From the NCBI RefSeq assembly GCF_014641195.1, contig NZ_BMHQ01000001.1, forward strand, positions 25,199-89,198: a DNA stretch of 64,000 nt, in the 5' to 3' direction. The position numbers were made by a program, and so were the translations under genes. Below are positions 52,311-61,076 of this stretch, piece after piece. A model generated the notes under the pieces. The model did no database searches. It saw only the letters and a program-made list of their open reading frames with translations, and had not been told where the DNA came from. Position 1 is the first letter of the stretch. Each line of letters opens with the position of its first letter. Origin of the DNA: Marinithermofilum abyssi. Its GTDB lineage: Bacteria; Bacillota; Bacilli; Thermoactinomycetales; DSM-45169.

Positions 52311-52356
52311 ACAGAAAAAGCACCCCGTCACCGTCCGAAGATCGCTGCGGGTGCTT
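52311..52356 (-). terminator. Terminator of the zinc-ribbon gene
   Basis: AGCACCC and GGGTGCT with an inner stem-loop, followed by TTTTT on the minus strand, 55 bases after the stop at 52411. Confidence 0.7.
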
Positions 52357-52410
52357 CTCTCTAGTGAAACATCCCTGGTTCATTCTAAATGATCGCCTCG
52401 ATGATCCCTT

Positions 52411-52563
52411 CTATAAAACCAAGGACGATACGATCACCTTTCGGCATACATCGCAATACTCGATTTCACGATCTTCCCCCAAAGGTTCACCGCACAACTC
52501 ACAATACCCGGCCACTTGATCGACTGCATGCTCTTGTTCATAACGCTCCGGTTGCTGTTCCAC
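52411..52563 (-). CDS. Small zinc-ribbon protein (50 aa)
   Basis: GTG at 52563, nine bases after CAGGGGG, starts MEQQPERYEQEHAVDQVAGY and continues CELCGEPLGEDREIEYCDVC followed by RKVIVSSLVL. Two CxxC pairs separated by 13 residues form a zinc ribbon of the DksA/TraR-like or rubredoxin-like style. It is followed by a terminator. The opposite strand is open only by chance. The function is unknown; small zinc ribbons often bind nucleic acids or partner proteins. Confidence 0.68.
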   Translation of the reverse strand: MEQQPERYEQEHAVDQVAGYCELCGEPLGEDREIEYCDVCRKVIVSSLVL

Positions 52564-52758
52564 GCTTTTCAACCCCCTGTTTGTGATCTATGACCCTCTT
52601 TATTCTCTTGATTTCACTATGGTCAGCCACTCAAACCTCCTTTCAACAATATAAGTCCTATACCATATCCAAGAACCCCCGGAACAATACTAAAATCCTA
52701 CCTTTCCGTCAAAAGCAATCCAATGGATCTATTTTTTTATTGTTCGTCTTTTTTTGAC

Positions 52759-52946
52759 ACAAAAGTGACCCCGCCGCAAGAAGATCACAAAAAGCCCACC
52801 ACTCCTGAAGACAAAGAAAAAGCAAAGAAGTGAAAGGCGGAAAAATGCCCAAAACTGCTGTTCCGCAAATCAATTTCTTGCTCTTCGGTGCCTGCCTGAT
52901 GGCAGCAGGTGCAAGTCTGCTCCTGTTCCGCCACGCTGTGAAATAA
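52759..52946 (+). pseudogene. Remnant of a sortase-anchored surface protein
   Basis: The tail of a stalk (TPPQEDHKKPTTPEDKEKAKK) ends in a stop, and in the next frame MPKTAVPQINFLLFGACLMA, ending FRHAVK, forms a sorting signal (MPKTA plus hydrophobic helix and basic end) like MPKTG in the protein at 56758. One frameshift joins them. The N-terminal part is missing. A separate 33-residue membrane protein starting at the ATG (52845) is the alternative. Confidence 0.5.
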
Positions 52947-53079
52947 ACACCAATAATAGCTTACCGGTTTAATATGAGTGTAGAGAACACCCGTCGGAGG
53001 CATGATGTGCACCCCTTTAAGTAGACACAGGAAAAATCCCTGTGAGAACGAACTACTTAAATCAAAAGGGGGGCGTTTG

Positions 53080-53682
53080 ATGAAACTGGTTTGTGATTCT
53101 CATGAACAGAAAGCATATTTATGCGAACTGGAAGAAGTGGACTATTCCCATCCGTTGATTCAAGAGAAAGTAAAGGATATTCAATCAGCACATTATTCAT
53201 TACTAGAACGGGTGAGAATTGCATTTGAGTTTGTAAGAGACAACATCCATCATTCCTGGGATATTCAAAGTACGAGAGTCACCTGCAATGCATCCGAAGT
53301 CCTGCAGTATGGGGAAGGTATCTGTTATGCCAAATCCCATCTCCTTGCAGCCTTACTGAGGGCACAGGGAATCCCTGCAGGATTTTGTTACCAGCGATTG
53401 ACGTTAGGCTCCACCCCGGATACCGGATACGTAGTTCACGCCTTAAACGCCTTTTACCTCGATAGCGTTGGCAAATGGATTCGTCTGGATGCGAGAGGTA
53501 ACAAGCCGGGGGTACAGGCTGAATTTTCTATCGATGAGGAAAAATTAGCTTTCCCGGTTCGACCAGAAATGGATGAAATCGATTATCCCGTTATTTACGC
53601 CACACCACAAACATCCCATGTGTTGAAGAAGCATACTGATGCGCTTGAGATGTATTTATACCATCTACCTACACGACTTTGA
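53080..53682 (+). CDS. Transglutaminase-like protein
   Basis: 200 residues from the ATG at 53080 behind AAAAGGGGGGCG. The papain-like triad is visible: Cys in GEGICYAKSHLLAALLRAQG, His in YVVHALNAFYLD and Asp in WIRLDARGN. HYSLLERVRIAFEFVRDNIHHSWD is the typical domain start. There is no signal peptide, so it acts in the cytoplasm, as a transglutaminase or protease. Known small relatives are of undetermined function; this one stands alone. Confidence 0.88.
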   Translation: MKLVCDSHEQKAYLCELEEVDYSHPLIQEKVKDIQSAHYSLLERVRIAFEFVRDNIHHSWDIQSTRVTCNASEVLQYGEGICYAKSHLLAALLRAQGIPAGFCYQRLTLGSTPDTGYVVHALNAFYLDSVGKWIRLDARGNKPGVQAEFSIDEEKLAFPVRPEMDEIDYPVIYATPQTSHVLKKHTDALEMYLYHLPTRL

Positions 53683-53799
53683 ACAATTCAGAACGGTATA
53701 TTCCTTTTTTCTAATCTCAGTAACAATATATTGCAAGGCTAGGGGTTTTTATCTTGTCTTCTTCTACGGGTTCAGATCATAGCTCTGACGGGGTGTTTT
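53683..53799 (+). other. Short convergent spacer
   Basis: Between the transglutaminase and FAD-oxidase genes. AGCTCTGACGGGGTGTTTTTTAT resembles the end of a terminator but no clean stem is seen. Confidence 0.3.
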
Positions 53800-55131
53800 T
53801 TATACCTGCACTGCTTCCCGCTTCCCTCCTCCCAGTAACTTTTGCAGATACGGTGTTAAAAAGACGCCGTCAGGATCCCACTCCGCGCGAATCTCCCGGA
53901 AATCGTTCCATTTCGGATACAGATCCCCCAATTCTTCTGCAGTAAGATAATGCAACTTGCCCCAATGCGGGCGCCCACCATATCGGCGGAAGATCTGTTC
54001 CACCCCGGTGAAGTATTTATCATAAGGCATCCCTTTGTACATATGAACAGCGATATAGGCAGAATCCCGATCGTAGGCAGGACTGAGCCAAAGGTCATCC
54101 TTTTGTACAAAGCGGCACTCAATGGGAAAGTGAACCTGGATCTGCTCCCGCTGGATAAAGAACCGAATCTCCTCCAGGACGGAAGCCATCGCTTCTGCCG
54201 GTACCGCATACTCCATTTCGTTAAACCGAACCCAGCGCGGAGTAGCAAACATCCGGTGGCTTTCCCCTACTTCCTCACTAACAGGTACAGCACGGGCCGA
54301 GAGGCGACTGACCGGACCGCTCAAACCCGGAAGGAGGCGCACTCCCTCCGATAGCAGCCAATACAGCCCGTTTTCCAACACCACTTGATTCCAAGCCTTC
54401 CACCACTTTTTTCCCCCCGAGGGAAGATCGGTAACGTTTATCCATTTGGCTTGAACGGTTTCTGTATAGGGAAACCAGTAAAATTCAAAGTGCCGGTTGT
54501 ACTTTTTCCATTCCTCCAGACGTTGCAGCAACTCCGACAAACGGCAACGGCGGCTAGCATAATGCAGGCGATAGGCAGGCAATACCCGCAGTTTGATCTG
54601 GGTAATCACTCCCAGTGTTCCTAAGGAGAGACAGGCCGCCCGGAACAACTGCGGCCGCTCCTGTTTGGAACAGCGGATGATCTCTCCGGAAGCCGTAACC
54701 ATTGTCAGCTCTTCCACCTGAGTCGACAAACTTCCCAGCTGCGCTCCGGTACCGTGTGTACCTGTGCTGATCGCTCCTGCCAGCGACTGGACATTGATAT
54801 CCCCCATGTTCTCTTGAGCCCATCCTTCCTGATGCAGCAGTTTCCCTGCCTGCTTCAGCTGTGTTCCCGCCCACAGGGTAGCCGTCTGCCCCTCTTCATC
54901 CACCTCCAACAACCCCTGCAGGCTGTCCAGAGAAAGAAGGATATGCTCTGTCTGCACCAACGGTGTAAAAGAGTGCCCCCTCCCGGCGATCCGCACCTGT
55001 TTTCCCTGATCCCTTGCGTGACGAACAATCTCCGCAACCTCCCCTACCGATGCCGGGTACACGACGGCCTCCGGATGACACCGAACAGAACCGGACCAGT
55101 TGGACCAACGGATCGGTCGATTCTTTTTCAT
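53800..55131 (-). CDS. FAD-linked sugar-lactone (D-arabinono-1,4-lactone type) oxidase
   Basis: 443 residues from ATG at 55131 behind AGGAGGTG. The VAO/PCMH FAD domain is at the N-terminus: VAEIVRHARDQGKQVRIAGRGHSFTPL (the FAD-linking His is in RGHS), AGTQLKQAGKLL and LAGAISTGTHGTG. The ALO C-terminal domain includes FEFYWFPYTETVQAKWIN and GGRPHWGKLHYL, with the conserved HWGK. The family oxidises aldonolactones or polyols (for example xylitol/sorbitol oxidases) with O2. Start and stop overlap with the aldolase-like gene (ATGA). Confidence 0.9.
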   Translation of the reverse strand: MKKNRPIRWSNWSGSVRCHPEAVVYPASVGEVAEIVRHARDQGKQVRIAGRGHSFTPLVQTEHILLSLDSLQGLLEVDEEGQTATLWAGTQLKQAGKLLHQEGWAQENMGDINVQSLAGAISTGTHGTGAQLGSLSTQVEELTMVTASGEIIRCSKQERPQLFRAACLSLGTLGVITQIKLRVLPAYRLHYASRRCRLSELLQRLEEWKKYNRHFEFYWFPYTETVQAKWINVTDLPSGGKKWWKAWNQVVLENGLYWLLSEGVRLLPGLSGPVSRLSARAVPVSEEVGESHRMFATPRWVRFNEMEYAVPAEAMASVLEEIRFFIQREQIQVHFPIECRFVQKDDLWLSPAYDRDSAYIAVHMYKGMPYDKYFTGVEQIFRRYGGRPHWGKLHYLTAEELGDLYPKWNDFREIRAEWDPDGVFLTPYLQKLLGGGKREAVQV

Positions 55132-56321
55132 AAAAAACACCTCCTGTCTCCCCGGTACGTAGTGGATTCCCCAATCACGCTGCCACCGGAAAACCACAAT
55201 AGGCGGTCAAAACGTTCACACAGCTCCCCTGCCTTGCTGTGTCGGAAAAAAACGGGACTGCCAAGATCCAGTGGAACGGGTCCCCGATAGCGAATCGGGG
55301 TCTGTACCTCTCCCGCCCCTTCCAAGGGAAGCAAATGGGCTCCTTCAGGCAAATGCGGGCGGGGAAGCTTGTCTTTCCCAGCAGCACCGGATGCGATATA
55401 TCCCCCGCCTGCACAGGTGTAAATACCGGGAGCGGGTTTGCGTACGATTTCCACGGCAAATCCTGCGGCGGGCCGGTACCGGAAATCTCGGTATTGATCA
55501 AAGAGAAGCGGTGAATAAAAACCAGACCCCACCGTTACCTCCGTCACACAGTCCTCCTTGCTGGTTGTTCCCAGACTGCCGGTTCCGCCTCCGTTGACAA
55601 AGCGAACAGCAATCCCCATCTCTCTGATCGCCCCTACCCATTCCGCCCGTTGTTGGGCCACTCTTTGCACGGCATGCTGTTTCAGCCGCCGGATCAGGGC
55701 GCTCTTGATCGGCTGTCCCGGGATCCGGTCTCCCACTCCGGCGATCTGTGCCTCATACCCCATCAGTCCGTCCAATCGTAAATGTTTGGAACGATCAATA
55801 CGCTGAACCAGCTGGAGCAACTGTTCTTTGGTTCGAATGGGAGAACGGCGGACGCCAAAGTGAAATCCCAGAACAGAAACCGACATGTCCATATCCACGC
55901 AAACCGGACAGCATACCCCCGCTTCCCTGGCGATCTTCTCCACCCGTTCTACATGTTCCGTACAATCCACCATCAGTGTGATGTGATGTCCGTTTGCTAT
56001 CGCTTTGGCTACCTGCTGAATCTGCTTCGCTTCCCAGACGGGATAACCGATTAAGAGATCATTCAGTTGATGTTCTGCCAAGTACAGCGCTTCCGCGACC
56101 GTAAAACACATGACCCCCTGAAAGGTATCCGAACGGCGGAGTATCTCTTTCAGCACAGCCACACTGCGGATCGATTTGGTAGCCAGGCGGATCTTTTTGC
56201 CTCGATTGGCCTGAAGAATCCATTGAATGTTTTCCTTGAGGAGGTCGAAATCGAGATAAGCAAAAGGCATCGGCACATCGGCAAATCCTTTGGCATAGTC
56301 GGCATATTGGCGCTCAACCAC
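55128..56321 (-). CDS. Alanine racemase-fold amino acid deaminase/aldolase
   Basis: 397 residues from GTG at 56321, seven bases after AGGGGG; upstream frame is unrelated. The N-terminal PLP barrel has RLATKSIRSVAVLKEILRR (PLP Lys in the ATKS motif), VDMDMSVSVLGFHFGVRRSP and FVNGGGTGSL; the C-terminal part resembles D-threonine aldolase/D-serine dehydratase (Dsd1) with the zinc-site-like region IYTCAGGGYIASG. It probably acts on a beta-hydroxy D-amino acid. It is coupled to the FAD-oxidase gene by a 4-nt overlap, suggesting a two-step pathway. Confidence 0.82.
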   Translation of the reverse strand: MVERQYADYAKGFADVPMPFAYLDFDLLKENIQWILQANRGKKIRLATKSIRSVAVLKEILRRSDTFQGVMCFTVAEALYLAEHQLNDLLIGYPVWEAKQIQQVAKAIANGHHITLMVDCTEHVERVEKIAREAGVCCPVCVDMDMSVSVLGFHFGVRRSPIRTKEQLLQLVQRIDRSKHLRLDGLMGYEAQIAGVGDRIPGQPIKSALIRRLKQHAVQRVAQQRAEWVGAIREMGIAVRFVNGGGTGSLGTTSKEDCVTEVTVGSGFYSPLLFDQYRDFRYRPAAGFAVEIVRKPAPGIYTCAGGGYIASGAAGKDKLPRPHLPEGAHLLPLEGAGEVQTPIRYRGPVPLDLGSPVFFRHSKAGELCERFDRLLWFSGGSVIGESTTYRGDRRCFL

Positions 56322-56450
56322 GTGGTGTCCCCCTACAAATTGCTTGATTATTCCGATATATATAGCTTCGGAAATGAATCGGGGAATCCTCCCTTGTTCA
56401 AACCCAAACAAAAAAAGCTCCCCGGAGTCGTGAAAGATCTCGGCAGCTTC

Positions 56451-56645
56451 TTATGGTTGTCGATTCAATACCCGTTCCAGCGTTTGACGTTGGCACGTCT
56501 TTGTCTGCCCGTAGATATGGAGGAGATCCCCATCCCGCCACTGGTAAGTTACATACTCTTCCCCAACGCTCACAATCACCATCCGTATCCCAAACACGTG
56601 GTGAAACTGACCCTCTGCCAATCGCACGCGATCCACCTCTCCCAC
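56451..56645 (-). CDS. Hypothetical 60-residue protein
   Basis: A frame of up to 64 residues, RVRLAEGQFHHVFGIRMVIV and QWRDGDLLHIYGQTKTCQRQ, with plausible codon use. Starts at GTG 56645 or, more likely, the GTG seven codons downstream, behind GGGAGAGGTGG. It lies upstream of the aldolase-like gene and could be its first operon partner. No family recognised. Confidence 0.4.
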   Translation of the reverse strand: MGEVDRVRLAEGQFHHVFGIRMVIVSVGEEYVTYQWRDGDLLHIYGQTKTCQRQTLERVLNRQP

Positions 56646-56757
56646 ACCCGATTCACTCTCATTCTGGGCGATGGCAGGGATGTCTATACTAGATGGGCAA
56701 TCTCATTTGGCAAAAAAAGACCACAGCTTTTGCCATGGCCTTGGGATAAATTCGTTA

Positions 56758-58146
56758 TCAGTTATTGGTCATCCGTGTACACAGTTTCCAAACCACCAGG
56801 ATGATCAGACCTAGGAACAACACTCCCAAACCGATGTAGGTGCCCAGCGGAGAATCACTGCCGGTTTTCGGCATATGGCCGCCTTTGATGTCATCGATTT
56901 GCTTTTTGGCTTGATCCGGGTCGATTTTGCCGCTGCCTTTATCTCCGTTGCCCGGACCCGGTTTGACGGTGCCGTCTTTTGCCACGGTGAATTCGAATTC
57001 CTCATAGAGACCCGTTTCTTCACCGTCAGCTTCCCCCTCAAAGAGAGAGATCCCGTAATAATGGCCCGGCTTCAACTTGTCAAATTCATAGCTCGCGATG
57101 ACCCGATTATGACCCACTTTTTCATCCCAGATAATCTGATCCTCGGTCGGATTATCCACATTGTCTTCGTGAACAAACGCAATCAACCAGTTACCGTGGG
57201 CTTCTTCCGCATTCAGCATCACCGTGGTCAACACATGTTTGCCGTTTTCAAAGGAATAACCCGTTTTCAGCTCTTCATCACCGGCAACCGGCTCTTCACC
57301 CGGCTCAGGAATGGAATACTCTTTCGTCCCCTCTCCTTTGGTGGCTGCCCCGTCCACCGTGCCGTCGAAGGTGACTTTGACAACATATTGCCCTTCTTCC
57401 GTCACATTCAACACATCTTCATAGGAGGGACCCTCATGCCCGGACTTGGACTTCTCATCCACGACCGTACCATTGGATTTTTTGGAGATGGTAATCGTCC
57501 AATCCCCGTTGATCCCTGAACCGCCGGCTTGCTGCGTACCCATCACATCCAAGACGGCATTCACTTTGGTTCCTGTCACACCATCTTCGGAGTCCAGCGG
57601 GAAGGCATCGATATGGATATCCTTTTGTTGCACTTCATTATCGTTGACGATGGTGTTGTTCCCGCCGGTGGTATCGTTATCGCTGCCGGTTCCACCTTCC
57701 CCAGTGATATCCCCGGTATCATCGGCACCGGTGTTTGAATTCCCAACCGTGACTACATTTGAATCGCCCTCAATCTTCACATCGCCACCCTGATTGACCG
57801 TCCCCTCAAAATGCACCTTCACATAGTAATCACCGGGCTCTACATTTTCAAAAGTGTGGGCAGCCGATGTTGTCGCATCGGTATTTGCCACAGGATAATC
57901 CGCTCGGTCTTTCTCCACTTTCTGTTCCTTCTCGATCAACGCAAACACAAACTTGCCTTCCAGCGCCGCAGCTTCTGTGTCACTACCCATAACCTTTCCG
58001 TCTACTTGGATGGTATTCCCATCTGCTTGGGCGGATACCGCCACCGTATATTCGTCAGAAGCCAACACCTGAAGTGGAGACACCAACAACACCAATGCAA
58101 ATGCAAACAGCCAAACCAGAGATACCGTACGTGCTGTACGCTTCAA
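56758..58146 (-). CDS. Sortase-anchored surface protein with three GxW-type modules
   Basis: 462 residues from TTG at 58146 behind CAAGGGGG. Signal peptide MKRTARTVSLVWLFAFALVL... (to VLAS, about 30). Three modules of about 85-90 residues begin LEGKFVFALIE, INGDWTITISK and AHGNWLIAFVH and end VKVHFEGTVNQG, VKVTFDGTVDGA and ISLFEGEADGEE; a Gly/Asp/Thr-rich linker sits between the first two. The end is GHMPKTGSDSPLG, a hydrophobic helix and KLCTRMTNN: a class MPxTG sorting signal. It is the longest of three paralogues in the window. Probably a cell-wall or spore-surface protein; ligand unknown. Confidence 0.78.
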   Translation of the reverse strand: MKRTARTVSLVWLFAFALVLLVSPLQVLASDEYTVAVSAQADGNTIQVDGKVMGSDTEAAALEGKFVFALIEKEQKVEKDRADYPVANTDATTSAAHTFENVEPGDYYVKVHFEGTVNQGGDVKIEGDSNVVTVGNSNTGADDTGDITGEGGTGSDNDTTGGNNTIVNDNEVQQKDIHIDAFPLDSEDGVTGTKVNAVLDVMGTQQAGGSGINGDWTITISKKSNGTVVDEKSKSGHEGPSYEDVLNVTEEGQYVVKVTFDGTVDGAATKGEGTKEYSIPEPGEEPVAGDEELKTGYSFENGKHVLTTVMLNAEEAHGNWLIAFVHEDNVDNPTEDQIIWDEKVGHNRVIASYEFDKLKPGHYYGISLFEGEADGEETGLYEEFEFTVAKDGTVKPGPGNGDKGSGKIDPDQAKKQIDDIKGGHMPKTGSDSPLGTYIGLGVLFLGLIILVVWKLCTRMTNN

Positions 58147-58602
58147 TGCGCTTCCCCCTTGAGCATAGTGAAGAGAATCTGTTTAACCCCCTCCACTTAT
58201 TAATTCGGAGGCGATTCCGCTTTTGAGGCCAAATTTTCTAAAAAAAGCAAAACAAGGCTAAAGACTATGGGCAAAGCGCAACTTACTGAATCAAATCCGA
58301 TCATTGGACCCGGAAACGAGAAACGAATTACATCAATCGACGTGGCTGATCCATCATACAACAAGAGGGTACATGTTTTACGTACTCTCTTCTATGATTT
58401 CTGGCATCAAAAAACACCCTCAAAAATGCTGGGGGTGTTTCTGTAATAAGGCTCATTTGTTTGAGGAATGAAAGAGTACATTAATTGAAAAGGCATCTGT
58501 CTATCAGAATGACCTTATGATCCAATATGTACGTTTAGACTAACGAATTTAGTAAATGACACATAGGATGTATTGAGCTATTGAAGAAAGGAGGATTCGT
58601 TT
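58147..58602. other. Intergenic stretch with a bidirectional terminator
   Basis: About 450 bases. It holds the divergent regulatory regions of the surface protein and the YjcZ-like gene and the hairpin at 58410-58440; no gene is supported. Confidence 0.5.
58410..58440. terminator. Hairpin with T tracts on both strands
   Basis: AACACCC and GGGTGTT close a stem that can end a transcript in either direction (six T on the minus strand). There is no obvious gene for it, so an unannotated small transcript nearby is possible. Confidence 0.6.
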
Positions 58603-58707
58603 ATGAGTTACGGAGGGTACGGATACGGTTTTGGTTTGCGTCGTTTGTTGCTTTTCCTGTTGGTCATTGCGACGATCTTTGCTTTGGTCGGTGTAATCGG
58701 ATATTAA
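58603..58707 (+). CDS. YjcZ-like small sporulation protein (34 aa)
   Basis: ATG behind AAGGAGGATTCG starts MSYGGYGYGFGLRRLLLFLL and continues VIATIFALVGVIGY. The Gly/Tyr-rich start and single hydrophobic helix are the YjcZ/YhfH-type layout known from sporulating Bacillota. It is too small for catalysis and likely membrane-inserted in the forespore or mother cell. A truncated duplicate is at 1520-1590. Confidence 0.78.
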   Translation: MSYGGYGYGFGLRRLLLFLLVIATIFALVGVIGY

Positions 58708-59067
58708 AATAAACCAGATTGAAGAAAGACAGATTGGTTCATATAAGAAATGTTGGGTGATTTGCGAACGTTGATGAAAGCCGACTCCTTTTTCACCAAG
58801 GATCGGCTTTATCCTTTTTTGAGGTATGTATCGCAAACCCGCATGGAAGCGAAAGTCGATACCATCCTCAACTTATCACTCTTATTTAGTGTTTCTCTAG
58901 TGGAGCTAGCCAATTATCCGAACATGCAACTTCACATGGGTCTTTTCTCCTCGACGCGGGGAGAACTGCTTTCGCCCCTACGTTGCTTCACTTTCTTGAC
59001 AGCATCGCCGGTATTACTCGATATCCGTGGGTTTGAAGGAAAAGGACTTTTGGATCCCAAACACTCT
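58708..59067. other. Intergenic stretch downstream of the YjcZ-like gene
   Basis: About 360 bases. It contains an imperfect terminator at 58777-58810 (AAAGCCGA...TCGGCTTT, then T-rich). A 114-residue plus-strand frame starts within the hairpin region and has no ribosome site; I do not regard it as a gene. Confidence 0.45.
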
Positions 59068-59313
59068 TTACAGACGAGAAAAATAGACAACTAACGAGAG
59101 GATAGCGATCAAAAAAGTGATGCCGTATATCAGGGTGTATACGCGCACCCTGGAAAAGGTGCTTTTTTCATACTGAAGGGAACGGGAGTGTTCCTCCCGG
59201 GCTTGATTTTCCTTGGGTCCAAACTCCCGGATCTTTCGGTTCACTTCTCTTCCGACAAACAGCGTTCCAATCAAAGCGATGAAGCTGAGTAAAATCGCCA
59301 GTAATATAGTCAT
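59068..59313 (-). CDS. Small two-helix membrane protein
   Basis: 81 residues: helix MTILLAILLSFIALIGTLFV, a charged cytoplasmic middle (NRKIREFGPKENQAREEHSR), and a second helix YTLIYGITFLIAILSLVVYF. Ribosome site AGAGGTGAG. Similar short proteins in Thermoactinomycetaceae-like genomes have no known role; I do not recognise a named family. Confidence 0.65.
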   Translation of the reverse strand: MTILLAILLSFIALIGTLFVGREVNRKIREFGPKENQAREEHSRSLQYEKSTFSRVRVYTLIYGITFLIAILSLVVYFSRL

Positions 59314-59539
59314 ACGGACTCACCTCTGTGATCAGTTATCGGGAGCAGTGGATGTTTCCTTGATTTTAATAAAACATAACCTGGAATCGTTTGCAATTTC
59401 AGAATAGGATATTTTGTGGCGTGTAGAAGTCCGTCTAAATCAAAGGGAATGATCAAGATAAAGGCGGTAGACCTAGGAAATAAGGATGTAGGAAGGGCAC
59501 AGGATCCACCGGGCTTTGATTCCTTCATAGAAGATGGTA

Positions 59540-59672
59540 GGCAACCCATTCCTTCAGTTTCACTTCCAGCTGCTTTGCGGGCGGTCAGAAATCGCCGGGC
59601 GACGAAGCAGACGGCGGAGGTGCCCTTCCTCGTCCGGCACCCCGATCGCCGCCGCTTCCCCCACGGCGGGGG
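59540..59672 (-). pseudogene. 3' remnant of an acyl-CoA synthetase
   Basis: Directly after the atoE stop, the minus strand reads EAAAIGVPDEE in one frame, GTSAVCFV in a second and KQLEVKLKEWVAYHL in the third. In this order they match the C-terminal domain of AMP-forming acyl-CoA synthetases (EAAVIGVPDxxxGxxxxAFV, then LKEWVAxHL). Two frame changes occur within 80 bases and the catalytic core is absent. An intact synthetase here would suit an acetoacetate or short-chain fatty acid operon. Confidence 0.6.
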
Positions 59673-59673
59673 G

Positions 59674-61047
59674 TCACAGGAGCAGGAGAGCCCCGCCGAA
59701 CAGAACCGTGCCGATGAACAGGGCGATCACGCAATATCCCATAATATCGCGAATGCCCAGTTGCGCAATGGCAAGTAAAGGCAACGCCCAGAAGGGTTGG
59801 ATCATGTTGCCCACCTGCTCGCCGAAAGCAACGGACATCGAGATTTTCCCGAGATAATGCGGGCTTGTTTCCCCAAGAAGGCGAGCCGCTTCGATGGAAA
59901 TCGGCGCCTGAACGGCCCAATGCCCTCCCCCGGAGGGGACGAACAAGGTAATGACAATCGACGCCAGGTAATTCAGGAAAGGAAGCGTCGTGGCTGACGC
60001 ACCCGAGACAAAGGATTCGGCCAGCCAGACTGCCAGTGAGTCGACCTTGTCCGGATCGGGGGAAAAGACGATCAGGGCCATAATTCCCCCGTACAAGGGA
60101 TATTGGAGCAACAGGGGTCCGGAAGTTTTGGCCGCTTCCTTAAAAGCTGCGATAAAGCGGATCGGCCTCCAGTGCAGAAGCAACCCGGCCACCGTGAACA
60201 GCATGATCATCGTGTCGATCGTCAGCGCCCCTTTGGCAATGAATACGAAATAATACAAACCGGCGGCGGCGACAAACACATTGAGTATCCAGGCTTGTTC
60301 CACCCGGGTGGCAAAAGAGGGCCGGCTTTCCACCGTTGCCGCCGTTTCTTCCGATGTGTCGGCATCCGCCAGACGCTGCCGATCCACGGTTCGGATCTTC
60401 TCTGGCGCCATATACTTCAGAGCAACGGATAGAACAATGATCGTGAGGAAAACGGGGACAAGGTTGTAGGCTGCGCCCAGCGTCTCCGACACCGGTACCG
60501 TCTGCTTTGTCAGTTTGTAGATCCAGTTAAGGGCCGACGCACGATCAGCGTTGGCCAGGACGATCGAGCTGGAAAACCCGGAAGCCCAAGTGATAAAGCC
60601 CATATAGGCCGCTGCGACAAGGAATCCAAAGTCCACATCATCGCGCCTTTTAGCAATTTCCTTGGCCAGAAGAGCCCCGACGACCAAGCCCAACCCCCAA
60701 TTAAAAAACGAGGTGACAGCACCGGTAACAAAGACGAGGACCGCTGACTGTACCTGGTTGTTCGGCCTGTCTGCCAGCCATCGGAGACCTCGTTTTACGA
60801 GGGGGGCCTGGGCCAAGGTATATCCGCACACCAAAATCAGGATCATCTGTAACGCAAAGATAAAAATGTTCTGTGAACCCCAGACTCCGGCATACCAGGC
60901 ATTGACGATTGCCGACAAATCAGTACCGGGAACGGCCAGTGCTACAGCAACGGCCACCAGTAATGTCAAGATGACAGCAAACAAATAAGGGTCGGGAACA
61001 TACCGTTGGGCGAGTCCGACAAAAAACCGAGTTGTTCTCGCAAACAT
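59674..61047 (-). CDS. atoE: Short-chain fatty acid transporter (AtoE family)
   Basis: 457 residues from ATG at 61047 behind GGAGGGAATTCCC; a longer frame adds residues inside bdhA. About twelve membrane helices; QRYVPDPYLFAVILTLLVA at the start, FFNWGLGLVVGALLAKEIAKR and SGGGHWAVQAPISIEAARLLG are AtoE hallmarks. It should import acetoacetate or short-chain fatty acids. Third gene of the gntP-bdhA-atoE operon. A degraded acyl-CoA synthetase follows without a gap, which suggests a deletion at the operon end. Confidence 0.9.
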   Translation of the reverse strand: MFARTTRFFVGLAQRYVPDPYLFAVILTLLVAVAVALAVPGTDLSAIVNAWYAGVWGSQNIFIFALQMILILVCGYTLAQAPLVKRGLRWLADRPNNQVQSAVLVFVTGAVTSFFNWGLGLVVGALLAKEIAKRRDDVDFGFLVAAAYMGFITWASGFSSSIVLANADRASALNWIYKLTKQTVPVSETLGAAYNLVPVFLTIIVLSVALKYMAPEKIRTVDRQRLADADTSEETAATVESRPSFATRVEQAWILNVFVAAAGLYYFVFIAKGALTIDTMIMLFTVAGLLLHWRPIRFIAAFKEAAKTSGPLLLQYPLYGGIMALIVFSPDPDKVDSLAVWLAESFVSGASATTLPFLNYLASIVITLFVPSGGGHWAVQAPISIEAARLLGETSPHYLGKISMSVAFGEQVGNMIQPFWALPLLAIAQLGIRDIMGYCVIALFIGTVLFGGALLLL

Positions 61048-61076
61048 GGGAATTCCCTCCATTCTGGTATTTCCAC

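Noticed and set aside
58750-59094. A 114-codon plus-strand frame after the YjcZ-like gene
   Set aside because: It starts next to an apparent terminator, has no ribosome site and no recognisable composition.
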